From CAVQBJ01 sp963819075 (lineage in GTDB: Bacteria; Actinomycetota; Thermoleophilia; Solirubrobacterales; Solirubrobacteraceae), in contig CAWFUP010000002.1 of assembly GCA_963819075.1 (NCBI GenBank), positions 620,001 through 684,000 of the forward strand: a stretch of DNA of 64,000 nucleotides, read 5' to 3'. Numbering within the stretch: the stretch's first letter is position 1; every line of letters starts with the position of its first letter. Below the pieces are notes generated by a model. The model searched no databases. It was not told the origin of the DNA and was given only the letters and a program-made list of their open reading frames with translations. Shown here one piece after another: positions 1-9,116 of the stretch. The translations under genes were made by a program, and so were the position numbers.

Positions 1-13
1 TCGCCGAGATCGC

Positions 14-40
14 TCAAGAAGGCCGCCGGCCGGCCGATGA
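14..40 (+). promoter_or_regulatory. Sigma-28/WhiG-like promoter ahead of flgB
   Basis: TCAAGAAG (14-21), exactly 11 bases, then GCCGATGA (33-40). The flagellar sigma consensus is TAAAGTTT-N11-GCCGATAA, so the -10 matches at 7 of 8 positions with ideal spacing. Predicted start is near 46-47, giving flgB a leader of about 65 bases with its own ribosome site AAAGGA (95-100). The same TCAAG/CCGAT pattern recurs before fliM, fliO and fliC. Confidence 0.6.
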
Positions 41-111
41 ACGGGGGGACTCGCACGGACGCGGTCGTGATCAGGCCCAGGGAGGGCTGACCAGAAAGGA
101 CTTGATCGAAC

Positions 112-462
112 GTGTCCTCCGTGCAATCAACCCAGGCCGTGCTCGAAGCCGCTCTCACTGGCGCGATGGATCGCCAGACGGTGCTCACGAGCGACCTCGC
201 CAACGCCGACACCCCCGGCTTCAAGCCGCGCGACGTCGACTTCGAGGACCAGCTCACCGCGGCGATGCAGGCCGGCAGCCCCGTCTCCCAGATCAACTAC
301 TCGTCGGCGGCGAGCACCGCGCTGGAGGCCACCGGCGGGGTCGGCGTCAACACCGATCAGGTGTCGGCCGCGATCGCCGAGAACGGACTCGAGTACCAGG
401 CGATCAGCCAGGTGATGTCCGCGAACGAGCAGATCGCCAAGTACGCAATGGAGTCGGTGTAG
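112..462 (+). CDS. flgB: Flagellar proximal rod protein FlgB
   Basis: FlgB is one of the axial proteins of the proximal rod, which carries torque from the MS ring to the hook. The protein is 116 residues, slightly short of the usual 130-140. The rod-family N-terminal motif LANADTPGF lies at residues 29-37, and a C-terminal amphipathic helix ends the protein. The start is a GTG with AAAGGA 11 bases upstream. It is the first gene of the visible flagellar run and is followed with no gap by flgC. A sigma-28-like promoter lies at 14-40. Function is secure from motif and context. Confidence 0.93.
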   Translation: MSSVQSTQAVLEAALTGAMDRQTVLTSDLANADTPGFKPRDVDFEDQLTAAMQAGSPVSQINYSSAASTALEATGGVGVNTDQVSAAIAENGLEYQAISQVMSANEQIAKYAMESV

Positions 463-945
463 ATGGGAATCTTCGACGCCATCGACATCGCCGGAAGTGG
501 GATGAGCGCCCAGCGCCTGCGCATGGACGTCACCTCCGAGAACCTCGCCAACGCGGACACGACCCGCACGGCGGGCGGGGGTCCGTACAAGCGCCAGGAG
601 GTCGTGCTCTCCCAGGTCCCGGGCTCGGACTTCGGCTCGACGCTCGCCGGCGCGATCGGCTCCACGAGCGCCGCCCCCGTGAGCGCCGGCGATGGGAACG
701 CCACTCCGGCGATCCCGGGCGGGGTTCAGGTGAGTGGGATCGTCAGCGACGGCTCGGCCGGCCAGCTCGTCTACAACCCCGGCAGCCCTGACGCCAACGC
801 GCAGGGCTACGTGACTATGCCCAACGTCAACACGGTCACCGAGATGACCGACCTCATCGACGAGTCCAACTCCTACCAGTCCGACGTCACGGCCATGCAG
901 ACGGCCAAGGCGATGTTCTCGAGCATGCTCGGGGTGCTCAAGTGA
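463..945 (+). CDS. flgC: Flagellar proximal rod protein FlgC
   Basis: FlgC is the second proximal rod subunit and is exported by the flagellar type III apparatus. The protein has 160 residues. The N-terminal rod domain contains the SENLANADT variant of the conserved ANxxT motif around residues 26-34. The C-terminal helix (about residues 125-160) contains the paired TEMTDLIDESNSYQ segment typical of FlgC/FlgG. The ATG directly abuts the flgB stop codon, and the gene overlaps fliE by four bases (GTGA). The start and function are both well supported. Confidence 0.94.
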   Translation: MGIFDAIDIAGSGMSAQRLRMDVTSENLANADTTRTAGGGPYKRQEVVLSQVPGSDFGSTLAGAIGSTSAAPVSAGDGNATPAIPGGVQVSGIVSDGSAGQLVYNPGSPDANAQGYVTMPNVNTVTEMTDLIDESNSYQSDVTAMQTAKAMFSSMLGVLK

Positions 946-1262
946 TCGCGCCGATCGGCGCGCTGAGCGCCCTCGGCAGCGCCGCGAACATCGCCCCGAT
1001 CGGCGGACTCGGTGCGACGACCGCGGTTGCGCCGTCGTCGTCGAGCGGCTTCGGACAGGCGCTGGCCAATGCGCTCGACTCGGTGCAGAACCAGCAGACG
1101 TCGGCCAACGCCGCCGAGCAGAGCCTCGCCACCGGGGCGATCACTGACCCGACGCAGGCGATCACGGCCGTGGAGAACGCCCAGATGGCGATGGAGCTCG
1201 CCTCCCAGGTGACCCAGAAGGCCACCGCCGACGTGCAAACGATCTTCTCGACCCAGCTGTAG
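942..1262 (+). CDS. fliE: Flagellar hook-basal body protein FliE
   Basis: FliE is the small adaptor between the FliF MS ring and the rod. At 106 residues it has the normal family length. It has an Ala/Ser-rich N-terminus and a helical C-terminal half containing the family pattern DPTQAITAVENAQMAMELA. Translation starts at a GTG that overlaps the flgC stop (GTGA), so it is probably coupled to flgC. It is followed eight bases later by fliF, the usual flgB-flgC-fliE-fliF order of Gram-positive flagellar operons. Confidence 0.93.
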   Translation: MIAPIGALSALGSAANIAPIGGLGATTAVAPSSSSGFGQALANALDSVQNQQTSANAAEQSLATGAITDPTQAITAVENAQMAMELASQVTQKATADVQTIFSTQL

Positions 1263-1270
1263 CGCAGCGA

Positions 1271-2776
1271 ATGACCGCTCGCGACCTGATCAGCAAGTTG
1301 CCGCCGCGCGGCTGGGCCGTGCTCGGCGCCGCCGCGTTCGCCTCCGTGCTGCTGGTCTACTTCATCCTGCACTTCGCGACGCAGCCGAGCTACAGCACGC
1401 TGCTCACCGGGCTCAACCCGGCGCAGACCGGCAAGATCACCTCGACCCTCAGCACGCAGGGGATCGCGTATGAGATCCAGGGCAACGGCACGGCGATCGC
1501 GGTACCGGCGAACGAGACCGCCCAGGCGCGCGTGGCCCTGGCCAGCGCCAACCTGCTGACGAACAACCAGCCCGACTTCTCGCTGTTCGACCAGTCCCAG
1601 CTCGGCCAGAGCGACGCGCAGTTCAACGTCGAGTACCAGCGCGCGCTCGAGGGTCAGCTGGCCGAGACGATCGACAACATCCAGGGCGTCAACGGCGCAC
1701 AGGTGCAGCTCGTCCTGCCGAGCACGCAGCAGCAGCTGTTCGCCGACACCTCCACGCCGACGACCGCGGCGGTGCTCCTGTCCGGCGGCGAGAACCTTGA
1801 TCCCGGGCAGGTCCACGGCATCGCCCAGCTCGTCGCGTCGAGCGTCCAGGGCCTGCAGGTGACCAACGTCACGATCACCGACTCGACCGGGGCGTTGCTG
1901 TGGCCGAACTCCGCCGCCGCGGGCGCGGGCGGCGGGCTGCTGGCCAAGGCGCAGGCGCAGCAGCAGTTCGACGCACAGCAGGCCGCCGCGATCGACGCGA
2001 TGCTCACCCAGACGCTCGGGCCCGGCAAGGCAATGGTCTCGGTCGCCGCGGACCTCAACGCCAATCAGCAGAACCTGCAGGCGCTCACCTACACCGGCAA
2101 GGGGGTCCCGCTCACGGCGCACACCGAGACCGAGACCCTGACGGGCACCGGTGGCGGGAGTGCGGCCACGGCCGGGGCCGTGCCGAACTACACGCCGACC
2201 GGGACGACGGGCGCCTCCAACTACAACCACAAGATCACCGACTCGACGTTCGGCGTCAACAAGACCGTGACGCAGACGACGATCGCGCCGGGCGCGGTCC
2301 AGAGCATGAAGGCCGCGTTGTACGTCGACAGCTCGGTGCCCGCGGCGACGGTGACGAGCCTCAAGCAGGCCGTCTCCAACCAGCTCGGAATGGTGCCCGC
2401 GCGCGGCGACGCCGTTTCGGTCGTGCAGACGAAGTTCGCCGGGCCGACGGCCACGAAGGTGACCGCGCCGGCGGCCAACCCGCTCAGCTACGCCAAGTAC
2501 GGCGTGCTCGGCCTCGGTGCGCTGCTGTTCCTGTTCTTCGTCACGCGCATGCTGCGGCGCCGTGAGCGCGAGAGCCTCCTGTCCGAGCCGACCTGGCTGC
2601 GCGAGCTCGAGCACCGCCGCACGCTGACGGAGTTCGAGCGTGACGCTGCCCCCCAACCGCCGATCAAGCAGCTGCGGCCGCACGTGAACACGGCCAAGCG
2701 CCAGGTCGAGGACCTCGTCGAGCGCGACCCCGACCGCGTGGCGCTGCAGGTACGGGCCTGGATGGCCGAGGACTAG
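1271..2776 (+). CDS. fliF: Flagellar MS-ring protein FliF
   Basis: FliF oligomerises in the cytoplasmic membrane to form the MS ring on which the rod, C ring and export gate assemble. The 501-residue protein has a membrane segment at about residues 14-36 and a second at about 406-428. Between them lies the periplasmic region with the YscJ/FliF ring-building domains (about 45-210). The cytoplasmic tail, rich in charged residues, is the expected FliG-binding end. It is at the short end of the family (often 520-570). It lies between fliE and fliG, with 24 bases to fliG. Confidence 0.95.
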   Translation: MTARDLISKLPPRGWAVLGAAAFASVLLVYFILHFATQPSYSTLLTGLNPAQTGKITSTLSTQGIAYEIQGNGTAIAVPANETAQARVALASANLLTNNQPDFSLFDQSQLGQSDAQFNVEYQRALEGQLAETIDNIQGVNGAQVQLVLPSTQQQLFADTSTPTTAAVLLSGGENLDPGQVHGIAQLVASSVQGLQVTNVTITDSTGALLWPNSAAAGAGGGLLAKAQAQQQFDAQQAAAIDAMLTQTLGPGKAMVSVAADLNANQQNLQALTYTGKGVPLTAHTETETLTGTGGGSAATAGAVPNYTPTGTTGASNYNHKITDSTFGVNKTVTQTTIAPGAVQSMKAALYVDSSVPAATVTSLKQAVSNQLGMVPARGDAVSVVQTKFAGPTATKVTAPAANPLSYAKYGVLGLGALLFLFFVTRMLRRRERESLLSEPTWLRELEHRRTLTEFERDAAPQPPIKQLRPHVNTAKRQVEDLVERDPDRVALQVRAWMAED

Positions 2777-2800
2777 GTCGGGGACGAGGGAACGACGGCA

Positions 2801-3877
2801 ATGACACCGGCCGAACTGGCCACCGACGACGACGGCGCGGGCAGCGTCTCGTCCAAGCTTCCGGCCCATCGCATGGGCGGCATCCGGGTGGGCGGCCGCC
2901 ACAAGGCGGCCGTCCTGCTCGTCTCGCTCGGCTCCGAGAAGGCGGCGGCGGTGTTCAAGCACCTGCGCGACGACGAGATCGAATCGCTGTCGCTGGACAT
3001 GGCCAAGCTCGACAACGTCGACTCGAACATCAGCACATACGTGTTCGAGGAGCTCGCCGCGACCGTCCAGGGCGAAGAGGCCTCGCTGATGGGGGGTGTC
3101 GACTACGCGCGGGAGGTGCTCGAGCGGGCACTCGGCTCCGACCGTGCGCTGGAGATCGTCGGGCGCCTGTCGAGCGTCATCGAGCGCCGTCCGTTCGAGT
3201 TCATGCGCCGCACGCCCCCAGAGCAGATCGTCACCTTCCTGCGCAACGAGTCGCCACAGACGATCGCGCTCGTCGTGGCCAACCTCCATACCACGCTCGC
3301 GGCGCAGGTGCTCTCCAACCTGCCCGAGTCCGAGCAGGCCGATATCGCCCTGCGCATCGCGCGCATGGGCGAGACGAGCCCCGAGGTCGTCAAACAGGTC
3401 GAGGGCGTCATGCGCTTGAAGCTCGCCAACGTCGTGCAGCACGTGTACTCGGCGGCCGGCGGCGTCAAGTCGCTCGCCGACATCCTCAACCAGGCCGATC
3501 GCCCGACCGAGCGCAATGTGCTCGACTCGCTATCCACCACCGACGAGGAGCTCGGCGAGGAAGTCCGTCGCCTGCTGTTCGTCTTCGAGGACATCGCCAA
3601 GCTCGACGACCGCTCGATTCAGATGGTCCTGCGCGAGGCCGATCAGAAGGACCTCGCGCTTGCCCTGCGCGGCGTCAGCGACGAGGTGCGCGACCGCATC
3701 CTCGGCAACATGTCCGAGCGCGGCGCCCAGATGCTGCGCGAGGAGATGGAGTTCCAGCCGCCACAGCGCAAGCGCGTCGTCGAAGAGGCGCAGGGCCGCA
3801 TCGTCGCGATCGTGCGGCGTCTCGAGGAAGCTGGCGAGCTGACCATCAGCCGTGGCGAGGGCGACGTTGTCTACTGA
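2801..3877 (+). CDS. fliG: Flagellar motor switch protein FliG
   Basis: FliG is the rotor protein of the C ring. It binds FliF with its N-terminal domain, FliM with its middle domain, and faces the stator with its C-terminal domain. The 358-residue product shows the N-domain signature GGRHKAAVLLVSLG near residues 31-44. A middle domain follows, and the C-terminal charged helix region (LREADQKDLALALRG through VRDRILGNMSERG) is where torque-generating residues sit. The ATG lies 24 bases after fliF. The 3' end overlaps the start of fliH. Confidence 0.95.
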   Translation: MTPAELATDDDGAGSVSSKLPAHRMGGIRVGGRHKAAVLLVSLGSEKAAAVFKHLRDDEIESLSLDMAKLDNVDSNISTYVFEELAATVQGEEASLMGGVDYAREVLERALGSDRALEIVGRLSSVIERRPFEFMRRTPPEQIVTFLRNESPQTIALVVANLHTTLAAQVLSNLPESEQADIALRIARMGETSPEVVKQVEGVMRLKLANVVQHVYSAAGGVKSLADILNQADRPTERNVLDSLSTTDEELGEEVRRLLFVFEDIAKLDDRSIQMVLREADQKDLALALRGVSDEVRDRILGNMSERGAQMLREEMEFQPPQRKRVVEEAQGRIVAIVRRLEEAGELTISRGEGDVVY

Positions 3878-4478
3878 CGCTGCGCCGTTCGCCTTCGAGC
3901 AGCTTCAGCCGGTCGCGATGCGCGCCGGCGCCGGCGGCGGGATGGGCCTCAGCCTGGCCGACGCCGAGGGCATCCATGCCCAGGCGCGGGCGGCCGGCGA
4001 GGCGGAGGGCCGGGCCGAGGGGCTGCTCGCCGCCCACGCCGAGATCGACGCGGCGCTGGCCGCTCTGCGCCACGCCGCGAGCGAGGTCGACCGGCTGCGC
4101 GATGAGATGGCCGGAACCTTCGAGCGCGAGGCCGTCGACCTGGCGCTGACGCTCTCCGAGCAGATCATCGCCGGCACGCTGGAAGTCGAGCCGGAGCGGG
4201 TGCTCGATGGGGTTCGCGGAGCTCTACGCCGCATCATCGACCGCCACCGCGTGACCGTGCTCGTCAGCCCGGCCGATCTCGAGCTGGTCGCCGGACGCAT
4301 CGACGCCGTGCGGGCCGAGCTCGGCGGAATCGATCAGTGCGACGTGCAGGCCGACCGGCGCGTGGCGCGGGGTGGCGTCGTCGTCCAGACGACGGCCGGC
4401 GAGATCGACGCGCAGATCCCGACGCAGCTCGCCCGGGCCCGCGAGGTCGTCGTCGAGCTGCTCAGCCGCGAGGCATGA
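3852..4478 (+). CDS. fliH: Flagellar export ATPase regulator FliH
   Basis: FliH holds the export ATPase FliI at the C ring and restrains it until cargo arrives. The product is 208 residues, with an Ala/Glu-rich coiled-coil segment (about residues 30-90) and the conserved FliH/YscL C-terminal domain (DLALTLSEQIIAGTLEVEPERV at 95-116). Two starts are possible. The GTG given here overlaps fliG by 26 bases. A TTG at 3867 has GAGGG five bases upstream and shortens the overlap to 11. It ends in an ATGA overlap with fliI. Confidence 0.85.
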   Translation: MARATLSTDAAPFAFEQLQPVAMRAGAGGGMGLSLADAEGIHAQARAAGEAEGRAEGLLAAHAEIDAALAALRHAASEVDRLRDEMAGTFEREAVDLALTLSEQIIAGTLEVEPERVLDGVRGALRRIIDRHRVTVLVSPADLELVAGRIDAVRAELGGIDQCDVQADRRVARGGVVVQTTAGEIDAQIPTQLARAREVVVELLSREA

Positions 4479-5959
4479 TGGACGCATCCGTGCCGCCGCG
4501 CGAGACGATCGCGCGCGTTCGGAGCGCGCTCGCGCGCAGCGACCTGGCCCGCCGGCACGGCCGCGTCTCCGAGCTCATCGGCCTGATCATCGAAGCGAGT
4601 GGGCTGCAGGCGGAGATCGGGGAGGTGTGCCTCGTCGGCGGCGGGCGATCGGGCGAGTCGGTGGCCACCGAGGTGGTCGGCTTCCGCGAGGGCAAGACGC
4701 TGCTCATGCCGCTTGGCGAGCTACAGGGAATCGGCCCGGGCACGACGGTCGAGGCGACCGGGGCGGCCTTCCGGGTCGCCGTCGGGGAGCAACTGCTCGG
4801 CCGTGTCATCGACGGCCTCGGGGCGCCGATGGACCGCCGCCCCGCGGCCATCACCCAGGCCTCGCGTTCGACGATCGGTTCGCCGCCCGACCCGCTCGAG
4901 CGCCCGCGGATCCGCGAGCGCGTGGGGCTCGGCGTGCGTGCGCTCGACTCGCTCGTGCCCTGCGGACGCGGCCAGCGCCTCGGCATCTTCGCCGGCTCGG
5001 GTGTCGGCAAGTCGTCGCTGCTCGGCATGATCGCGCGCTCGACGACGGCGGACGTGAACGTGATCGCGCTCGTCGGTGAGCGTGGCCGAGAGGTGCGCGA
5101 GTTCATCGAGCGTGATCTCGGCGACGCGCTCGCGCACTCGGTGGTCGTCGTGGCCACGTCCGACCAGCCGGCGCTCGTGCGGATCCGCGCGGCGTTCACC
5201 GCGACGGCGATCGCGGAGCACTTCCGCGACCAGGGACACGACGTGATGCTGATGATGGACTCGGTGACGCGCTTCGCCATGGCCCAGCGCGAGATCGGCC
5301 TGGCGATCGGCGAGCCGCCCGCCACCCGCGGCTACACGCCGAGCGTGTTCGCGCTCCTGCCGCGGCTGCTCGAGCGGGCGGGATCGAGCCCGGTCGGCTC
5401 GATCACGGGGCTCTACACGGTGCTCGTCGACGGTGACGACATGAACGAGCCGATCGCGGACGCGGTGCGGTCGATCCTCGACGGCCACGTCGTGCTGACG
5501 CGCTCGCTCGCGCACTCCGGGCACTACCCGGCGATCGATGTCCTGCAGAGCGTCTCTCGCCTGGCCAACGACGTCGTCTCGGACGAGGTCCGCGAGGCCG
5601 CGCAGACGCTGCGCTCGGCGCTCGCCGCGTACGGCGAGAAGGAGGACCTGATCGCGATCGGCGCCTATCAGGCGGGCACGTCCCCGCTCGTCGACGCAAC
5701 GATGGGTCTGCGCGACGAGATCGACGCCTTCCTGCGGCAGTCCGTCGATCACCTCTCGACGGCTGAGGACGCCGACGCGCAGCTCATCGCGCTGGCCGCC
5801 GGGCTTCGCGAGCACGCCAGCGGCGGAGAGATCGTGGGCGGCATCGTCGTCGATCCCGACGCCGCGCTCCCGGCTGCCGAGGTCGCTGTCGGCGACGTCG
5901 CACTCGGCTCGCCGAGCGGCGCACCCCTGGCCATCCCGTCGCTCGCCTTGCCGACATGA
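4475..5959 (+). CDS. fliI: Flagellum-specific ATP synthase FliI
   Basis: FliI is the hexameric ATPase that energises and unfolds substrates for the flagellar type III export gate, and it is related to F1 beta. The product is 494 residues. The Walker A loop AGSGVGKSS lies around residue 175 and Walker B (VMLMMDSVTRFAMA) near 260. The flagellar/V-type signature PPATRGYTPSVFALLPRL follows near 284. A longer open frame continues upstream, but the ATG at 4475 forms an ATGA overlap with fliH and starts the recognisable protein. A second ATG is adjacent at 4478. The C-terminus is 30-40 residues longer than usual. Confidence 0.95.
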   Translation: MMDASVPPRETIARVRSALARSDLARRHGRVSELIGLIIEASGLQAEIGEVCLVGGGRSGESVATEVVGFREGKTLLMPLGELQGIGPGTTVEATGAAFRVAVGEQLLGRVIDGLGAPMDRRPAAITQASRSTIGSPPDPLERPRIRERVGLGVRALDSLVPCGRGQRLGIFAGSGVGKSSLLGMIARSTTADVNVIALVGERGREVREFIERDLGDALAHSVVVVATSDQPALVRIRAAFTATAIAEHFRDQGHDVMLMMDSVTRFAMAQREIGLAIGEPPATRGYTPSVFALLPRLLERAGSSPVGSITGLYTVLVDGDDMNEPIADAVRSILDGHVVLTRSLAHSGHYPAIDVLQSVSRLANDVVSDEVREAAQTLRSALAAYGEKEDLIAIGAYQAGTSPLVDATMGLRDEIDAFLRQSVDHLSTAEDADAQLIALAAGLREHASGGEIVGGIVVDPDAALPAAEVAVGDVALGSPSGAPLAIPSLALPT

Positions 5960-6489
5960 GCTGGACGACCGGTCATATACGCGTCCAGCGTGCTGGAGCA
6001 AGGGGTGCTCGAACCGATAAAAGGAGCGTGTCCGGCTCCTTCCGCTTCCGCCTCGAACGCGTTCGCGCCCTGCGCGAGCACGGTGAAGACGTCGCCAAGC
6101 AGGCGCTCGCCGGCGCGCTCGTCCGTCGCGAGGAATGCGAGGAGAAGCTGCAGGAAACTGAGGAGCAGCTCGACCAGGCGCGCGTGGCCCAGCGCGAGTC
6201 CGGCGTGTCCCGGACGAGCGCCGTCGACCTGATCGCTCGCCAGGCCTACCTCGAGCGCGTCGAACGCGCTCGCGACGCGACCGCCCGCGACCTCGACCTG
6301 CACGAGGCCGAGGTCGCGACGCGACGAGACCTGCTGACCGAAGCGGCTCGAGCCCGGGAGGCCCTCGAGCGGCTGAAGGAGCGGCGCCGCGCCGACCACG
6401 AGCAGGAGCTCGCCCGCCGCAGCGGCCGCGAGCTCGACGAGGTCGCGCTCAACGTCTACCGCCGAGGCGCTCCAGGGGGTGCGGCATGA
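5956..6489 (+). CDS. fliJ: Flagellar export chaperone FliJ
   Basis: FliJ is the coiled-coil stalk subunit of the FliI ATPase, equivalent to the gamma stalk of F1. The product is almost entirely charged helix (long Arg/Glu heptads from about residue 30 to 165) and carries the family opening FRFRLERVRALRE at residues 29-41. The ATG at 5956 overlaps the fliI stop (ATGA). It adds 24 N-terminal residues not typical of FliJ. An in-frame GTG at 6028 would give a family-length start, but its AAAAGGAG site is only one base away. The choice is open. Confidence 0.82.
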   Translation: MSWTTGHIRVQRAGARGARTDKRSVSGSFRFRLERVRALREHGEDVAKQALAGALVRREECEEKLQETEEQLDQARVAQRESGVSRTSAVDLIARQAYLERVERARDATARDLDLHEAEVATRRDLLTEAARAREALERLKERRRADHEQELARRSGRELDEVALNVYRRGAPGGAA

Positions 6490-8207
6490 CGGTCGCGGCC
6501 GTAGCCAGCGCGATCGACACCGGCGGGCCGGCGATCGGCCCGCCGCCACCGGGACCGCCGCCGGGCGGCTCGCCGTTCGCGAGCGTGCTCGACGATCAAG
6601 TGGCCCGGACCGCACCTGCGGAAGGCCAGACCGAAACGGACGGCGAGGACACGGCCACGTCGACCGAGCACGGTGCCGACGACGGCGGACCGCGCGCCGG
6701 AACCGAGGACAAGGGCCCGGGCACGGCCAGCGCCGGAGCGCCCGCGGGCGCTCCAGGCGCCGACCACACCGCGCCGGTCCGCCGCGCCGCCCGGGCCGCC
6801 GGGGCTTCCACCGCGCCTAATTCGGCACCGGACTCGCTGAGCCCGGCTCTCCCCGGAGCGAGCGCGTCGACGAGCTCCGCTCCGTCCGGTACGGCCGCGG
6901 GCGCGGCGACGGGCGCCGCTCCGTTCGGCACGGCCGCGGGCGCGGCGACGCCGAGTGCCGCCAGCGCATCCTCCGGCGCGAGCTCGCCGCCGGCGTCGAG
7001 CACGATCGCGGCCGCCATCACCTCGACGGCGAGCAGCCTGTCCGGCGCGAGCACCCTGTCCGGCACTTCCTCTCCCGCTCCGACCGGCCCGCTCGGGGCG
7101 GGCGCTCCGACCGGCGGCGCCGCCACCGGCACTCCGGGAACGGGCCCCTCCGTCGCGCCGGGTGGCGGTGCGTCGCCACCGGTCTCCGGCGGCGCCGACC
7201 CGCACACCCCGGCCCCGGCGAACGCCGCCGGCAGCGCCCTCACATCCCCGGCGACGGGGGCCACCCCGGGCACGCCGCCCGCGGCCGCGTCGACGCTGCC
7301 TTCGGCGAGCGTGGCGCCGTCCACCGCCTCATCGCCCTCGGCACCGAGCCCGTCGGCCCAGGGCGCCACCGCGCCAGGGGCTACGAACGCGGCCTCGTCG
7401 ACGACTGGTCCGACGAGTGCGCAGGGCCCGTCCGCGAGTGCTTCTCAGAACGCCGCCCTCCCCGGCGACTCCGGTCCGACCGAGCACGCGGGGACCGGCG
7501 CGGCGGCCGGCGCCGCCACCCCGCCGAGGGGTAGCTCGGCCACCGCCGCCGGCGCGAACGCTCCGGCCGACGCCACCGCCACGGGGGCGCACGGGAGCGC
7601 GCCGGCGAGCTCGGCGACCGGCTCCGACGCGAACGCACAGGGCGGAGCCGGCGACGATCCCGGCGGTCCGCTCGGCGGCACGCCGGCTCCCGCGCTCGGC
7701 GGCCCGGCCGCGAGCGTCGGGACGGCCTCCGGGCCTGCGGCCGCCCCGCCCCCGGCGAGCGCTCCCCGGTACACGGTCGGGCTCGGTGAGGTGGCCGACA
7801 CCGTCCAGCTGACGGTGGCGACCGCGGCTCGCCAGGGCTTCTCCTCGGCGCGCATCTCGCTCTCGCCAGCCGAGCTCGGCGGCGTGCGGATCGAGCTCAC
7901 CGAGACGAGCGAGGGCCTGACCGCACGCGTCATCGCCGACCATCCGGCGGCCGCCCAGGTCCTGGCCCAGTCGGCCGGGGAGCTGCGCAGCAGCCTTTCG
8001 TCGTTGGGCATCACGCTCGTGCACCTCGACATCGGCACGTCGGCCGAGCACGCCGGAGCCGGCACGGGCGACTCCGCCCGCAGCGGTGGCGAGCGCGGCG
8101 GACGCTCCGACGGCGCCGACGACGACGATCTCGCCCCGGGGGCGGAAACGCCACCCGACGCGACCCTCCAGCTGGCGAACGGCGTGCTCATCGACGTCCT
8201 CGCCTGA
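6486..8207 (+). CDS. fliK: Flagellar hook-length control protein FliK
   Basis: FliK measures hook length and triggers the export switch in FlhB. The product is 573 residues. Residues 1-425 are an extremely Ala/Pro/Gly/Ser/Thr-rich, low-complexity ruler. The C-terminal hook-length domain starts near 430 (YTVGLGEVADTVQLTV, then the PAELGGVRIEL signature at about 460-470). The start overlaps fliJ by four bases (ATGA). The low-complexity stretch gives long spurious open frames on both strands, which I ignored. Ruler length suggests a hook of ordinary size or longer. Confidence 0.9.
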   Translation: MTVAAVASAIDTGGPAIGPPPPGPPPGGSPFASVLDDQVARTAPAEGQTETDGEDTATSTEHGADDGGPRAGTEDKGPGTASAGAPAGAPGADHTAPVRRAARAAGASTAPNSAPDSLSPALPGASASTSSAPSGTAAGAATGAAPFGTAAGAATPSAASASSGASSPPASSTIAAAITSTASSLSGASTLSGTSSPAPTGPLGAGAPTGGAATGTPGTGPSVAPGGGASPPVSGGADPHTPAPANAAGSALTSPATGATPGTPPAAASTLPSASVAPSTASSPSAPSPSAQGATAPGATNAASSTTGPTSAQGPSASASQNAALPGDSGPTEHAGTGAAAGAATPPRGSSATAAGANAPADATATGAHGSAPASSATGSDANAQGGAGDDPGGPLGGTPAPALGGPAASVGTASGPAAAPPPASAPRYTVGLGEVADTVQLTVATAARQGFSSARISLSPAELGGVRIELTETSEGLTARVIADHPAAAQVLAQSAGELRSSLSSLGITLVHLDIGTSAEHAGAGTGDSARSGGERGGRSDGADDDDLAPGAETPPDATLQLANGVLIDVLA

Positions 8208-8234
8208 CGAACGCCAGAAAGGAACACCACTGCA

Positions 8235-8642
8235 ATGTCCACGATCGATCCCGCCACTGCCGCCGCGGCTGCCACGTCTACGGGCGGCACGGCCACCGGA
8301 AAGACGCCGAGCAACGCCGGCTTCAACGTCAACGAGACCCAATTCCTGCAGCTGATGGTCGACCAGCTGCAGCACCAGGACCCGCTCAACCCGAGCAATC
8401 CGACCGACTTCGTCGCCCAGATCGCCCAGCTGACGTCGGTCGAGCAGCAGACGAACACGGCGACGAACACACAGAACTCCGAGTACGTCTCGCTGCTCGG
8501 GCGCAACGTCTCCTACAACACGGCCGACGGCAAGAGCGCGAGCGGCCTCGTCCAGCAGGTCAACCTCGGGACGAGCGGCGCGACCCTCACCGTCGGCGGC
8601 GTCGACGGCATCCCGGTCACGAACATCACATCGGTGTCGTGA
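8235..8642 (+). CDS. flgD: Flagellar hook-capping protein FlgD
   Basis: FlgD forms the scaffold cap under which hook subunits polymerise. The product is 135 residues with the diagnostic N-terminal block FLQLMVDQLQHQDPLNPSNP (residues 36-55), followed by TDFVAQIAQLTSVEQQ. Only about 50 residues follow it, so the usual C-terminal Ig/FlgD-Tudor part is reduced to a short beta-rich tail, as in some Gram-positive FlgD proteins. The site AAAGGAA precedes the ATG by about nine bases. The 3' end overlaps the next gene (GTGA). Confidence 0.93.
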   Translation: MSTIDPATAAAAATSTGGTATGKTPSNAGFNVNETQFLQLMVDQLQHQDPLNPSNPTDFVAQIAQLTSVEQQTNTATNTQNSEYVSLLGRNVSYNTADGKSASGLVQQVNLGTSGATLTVGGVDGIPVTNITSVS

Positions 8643-9049
8643 GTGAGATCGTCCCCAACCCGGCGCTCATCCCGCCGAGCCCGGCCAACGGTCCGGGCGC
8701 CGTCGGTCCCACCGCACCGGCGCGCCCGTCCGCGACGCCGCCGAGCCGCGGGCCGTCGTTCGCCGACGTGCTGGCCAAGCGCACCGCCGGCGGCACGCCG
8801 CCGCAGTTCTCCCGGCACGCGCTCGAGCGCCTGCAGCGGCGCGGGATCGATTTGGACCAGCCGACCCTCGACCGCCTGACCGGCGGTATCTCGCGAGCCG
8901 CGAGCAAGGGGTCGCGCGACTCCGTCGTCTTTGTGGACAAGACCGCCTTCGTGGTGTCCGTCCGCAATAACACCGTCGTCACGGCGGTGGGATCCGAGCA
9001 CATGCGCGAGCACGTGTTCACCAACATCGACAGCGCCGTGATCGCATGA
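8639..9049 (+). CDS. Flagellar operon protein, TIGR02530-like
   Basis: The product is 136 residues with a proline-rich N-terminal half. It has a conserved-looking C-terminal domain (PPQFSRHALERLQRRGIDLD at about 55-74, then KGSRDSVVFVDKTAFVVSV). This resembles the small TIGR02530 family that sits between flgD and flgE in Bacillus and Clostridium flagellar operons. Its role is not established; a part in hook assembly or hook-protein export is inferred from position only. The GTG start overlaps flgD (GTGA). The gene is followed by a 67-base gap and then flgE. Confidence 0.72.
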   Translation: MSEIVPNPALIPPSPANGPGAVGPTAPARPSATPPSRGPSFADVLAKRTAGGTPPQFSRHALERLQRRGIDLDQPTLDRLTGGISRAASKGSRDSVVFVDKTAFVVSVRNNTVVTAVGSEHMREHVFTNIDSAVIA

Positions 9050-9116
9050 GCGTCACGGGCACCGACAACTGCGGCTGGACCTCGCCGAGGGGGCCGCGAA
9101 AGGAAGTGACAGTCCC

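Noticed and set aside
102..791. Long Arg/Pro/Gly-rich open frames overlapping flgB-flgC and many others across the window (for example 938-3442 on the - strand)
   Set aside because: Amino-acid composition is that of out-of-frame GC-rich sequence, and well-recognised flagellar genes occupy the same bases in another frame.
6013..6020. ACCGATAA before fliJ as a sigma-28 -10
   Set aside because: It matches at 7 of 8 positions, but the base block 11 upstream (TGGAGCAA) is not a -35, and fliJ overlaps fliI.
9061..9068. ACCGACAA before flgE as a sigma-28 -10
   Set aside because: The block 11 bases upstream is TCGCATGA, with no TCAAG or TAAA element.
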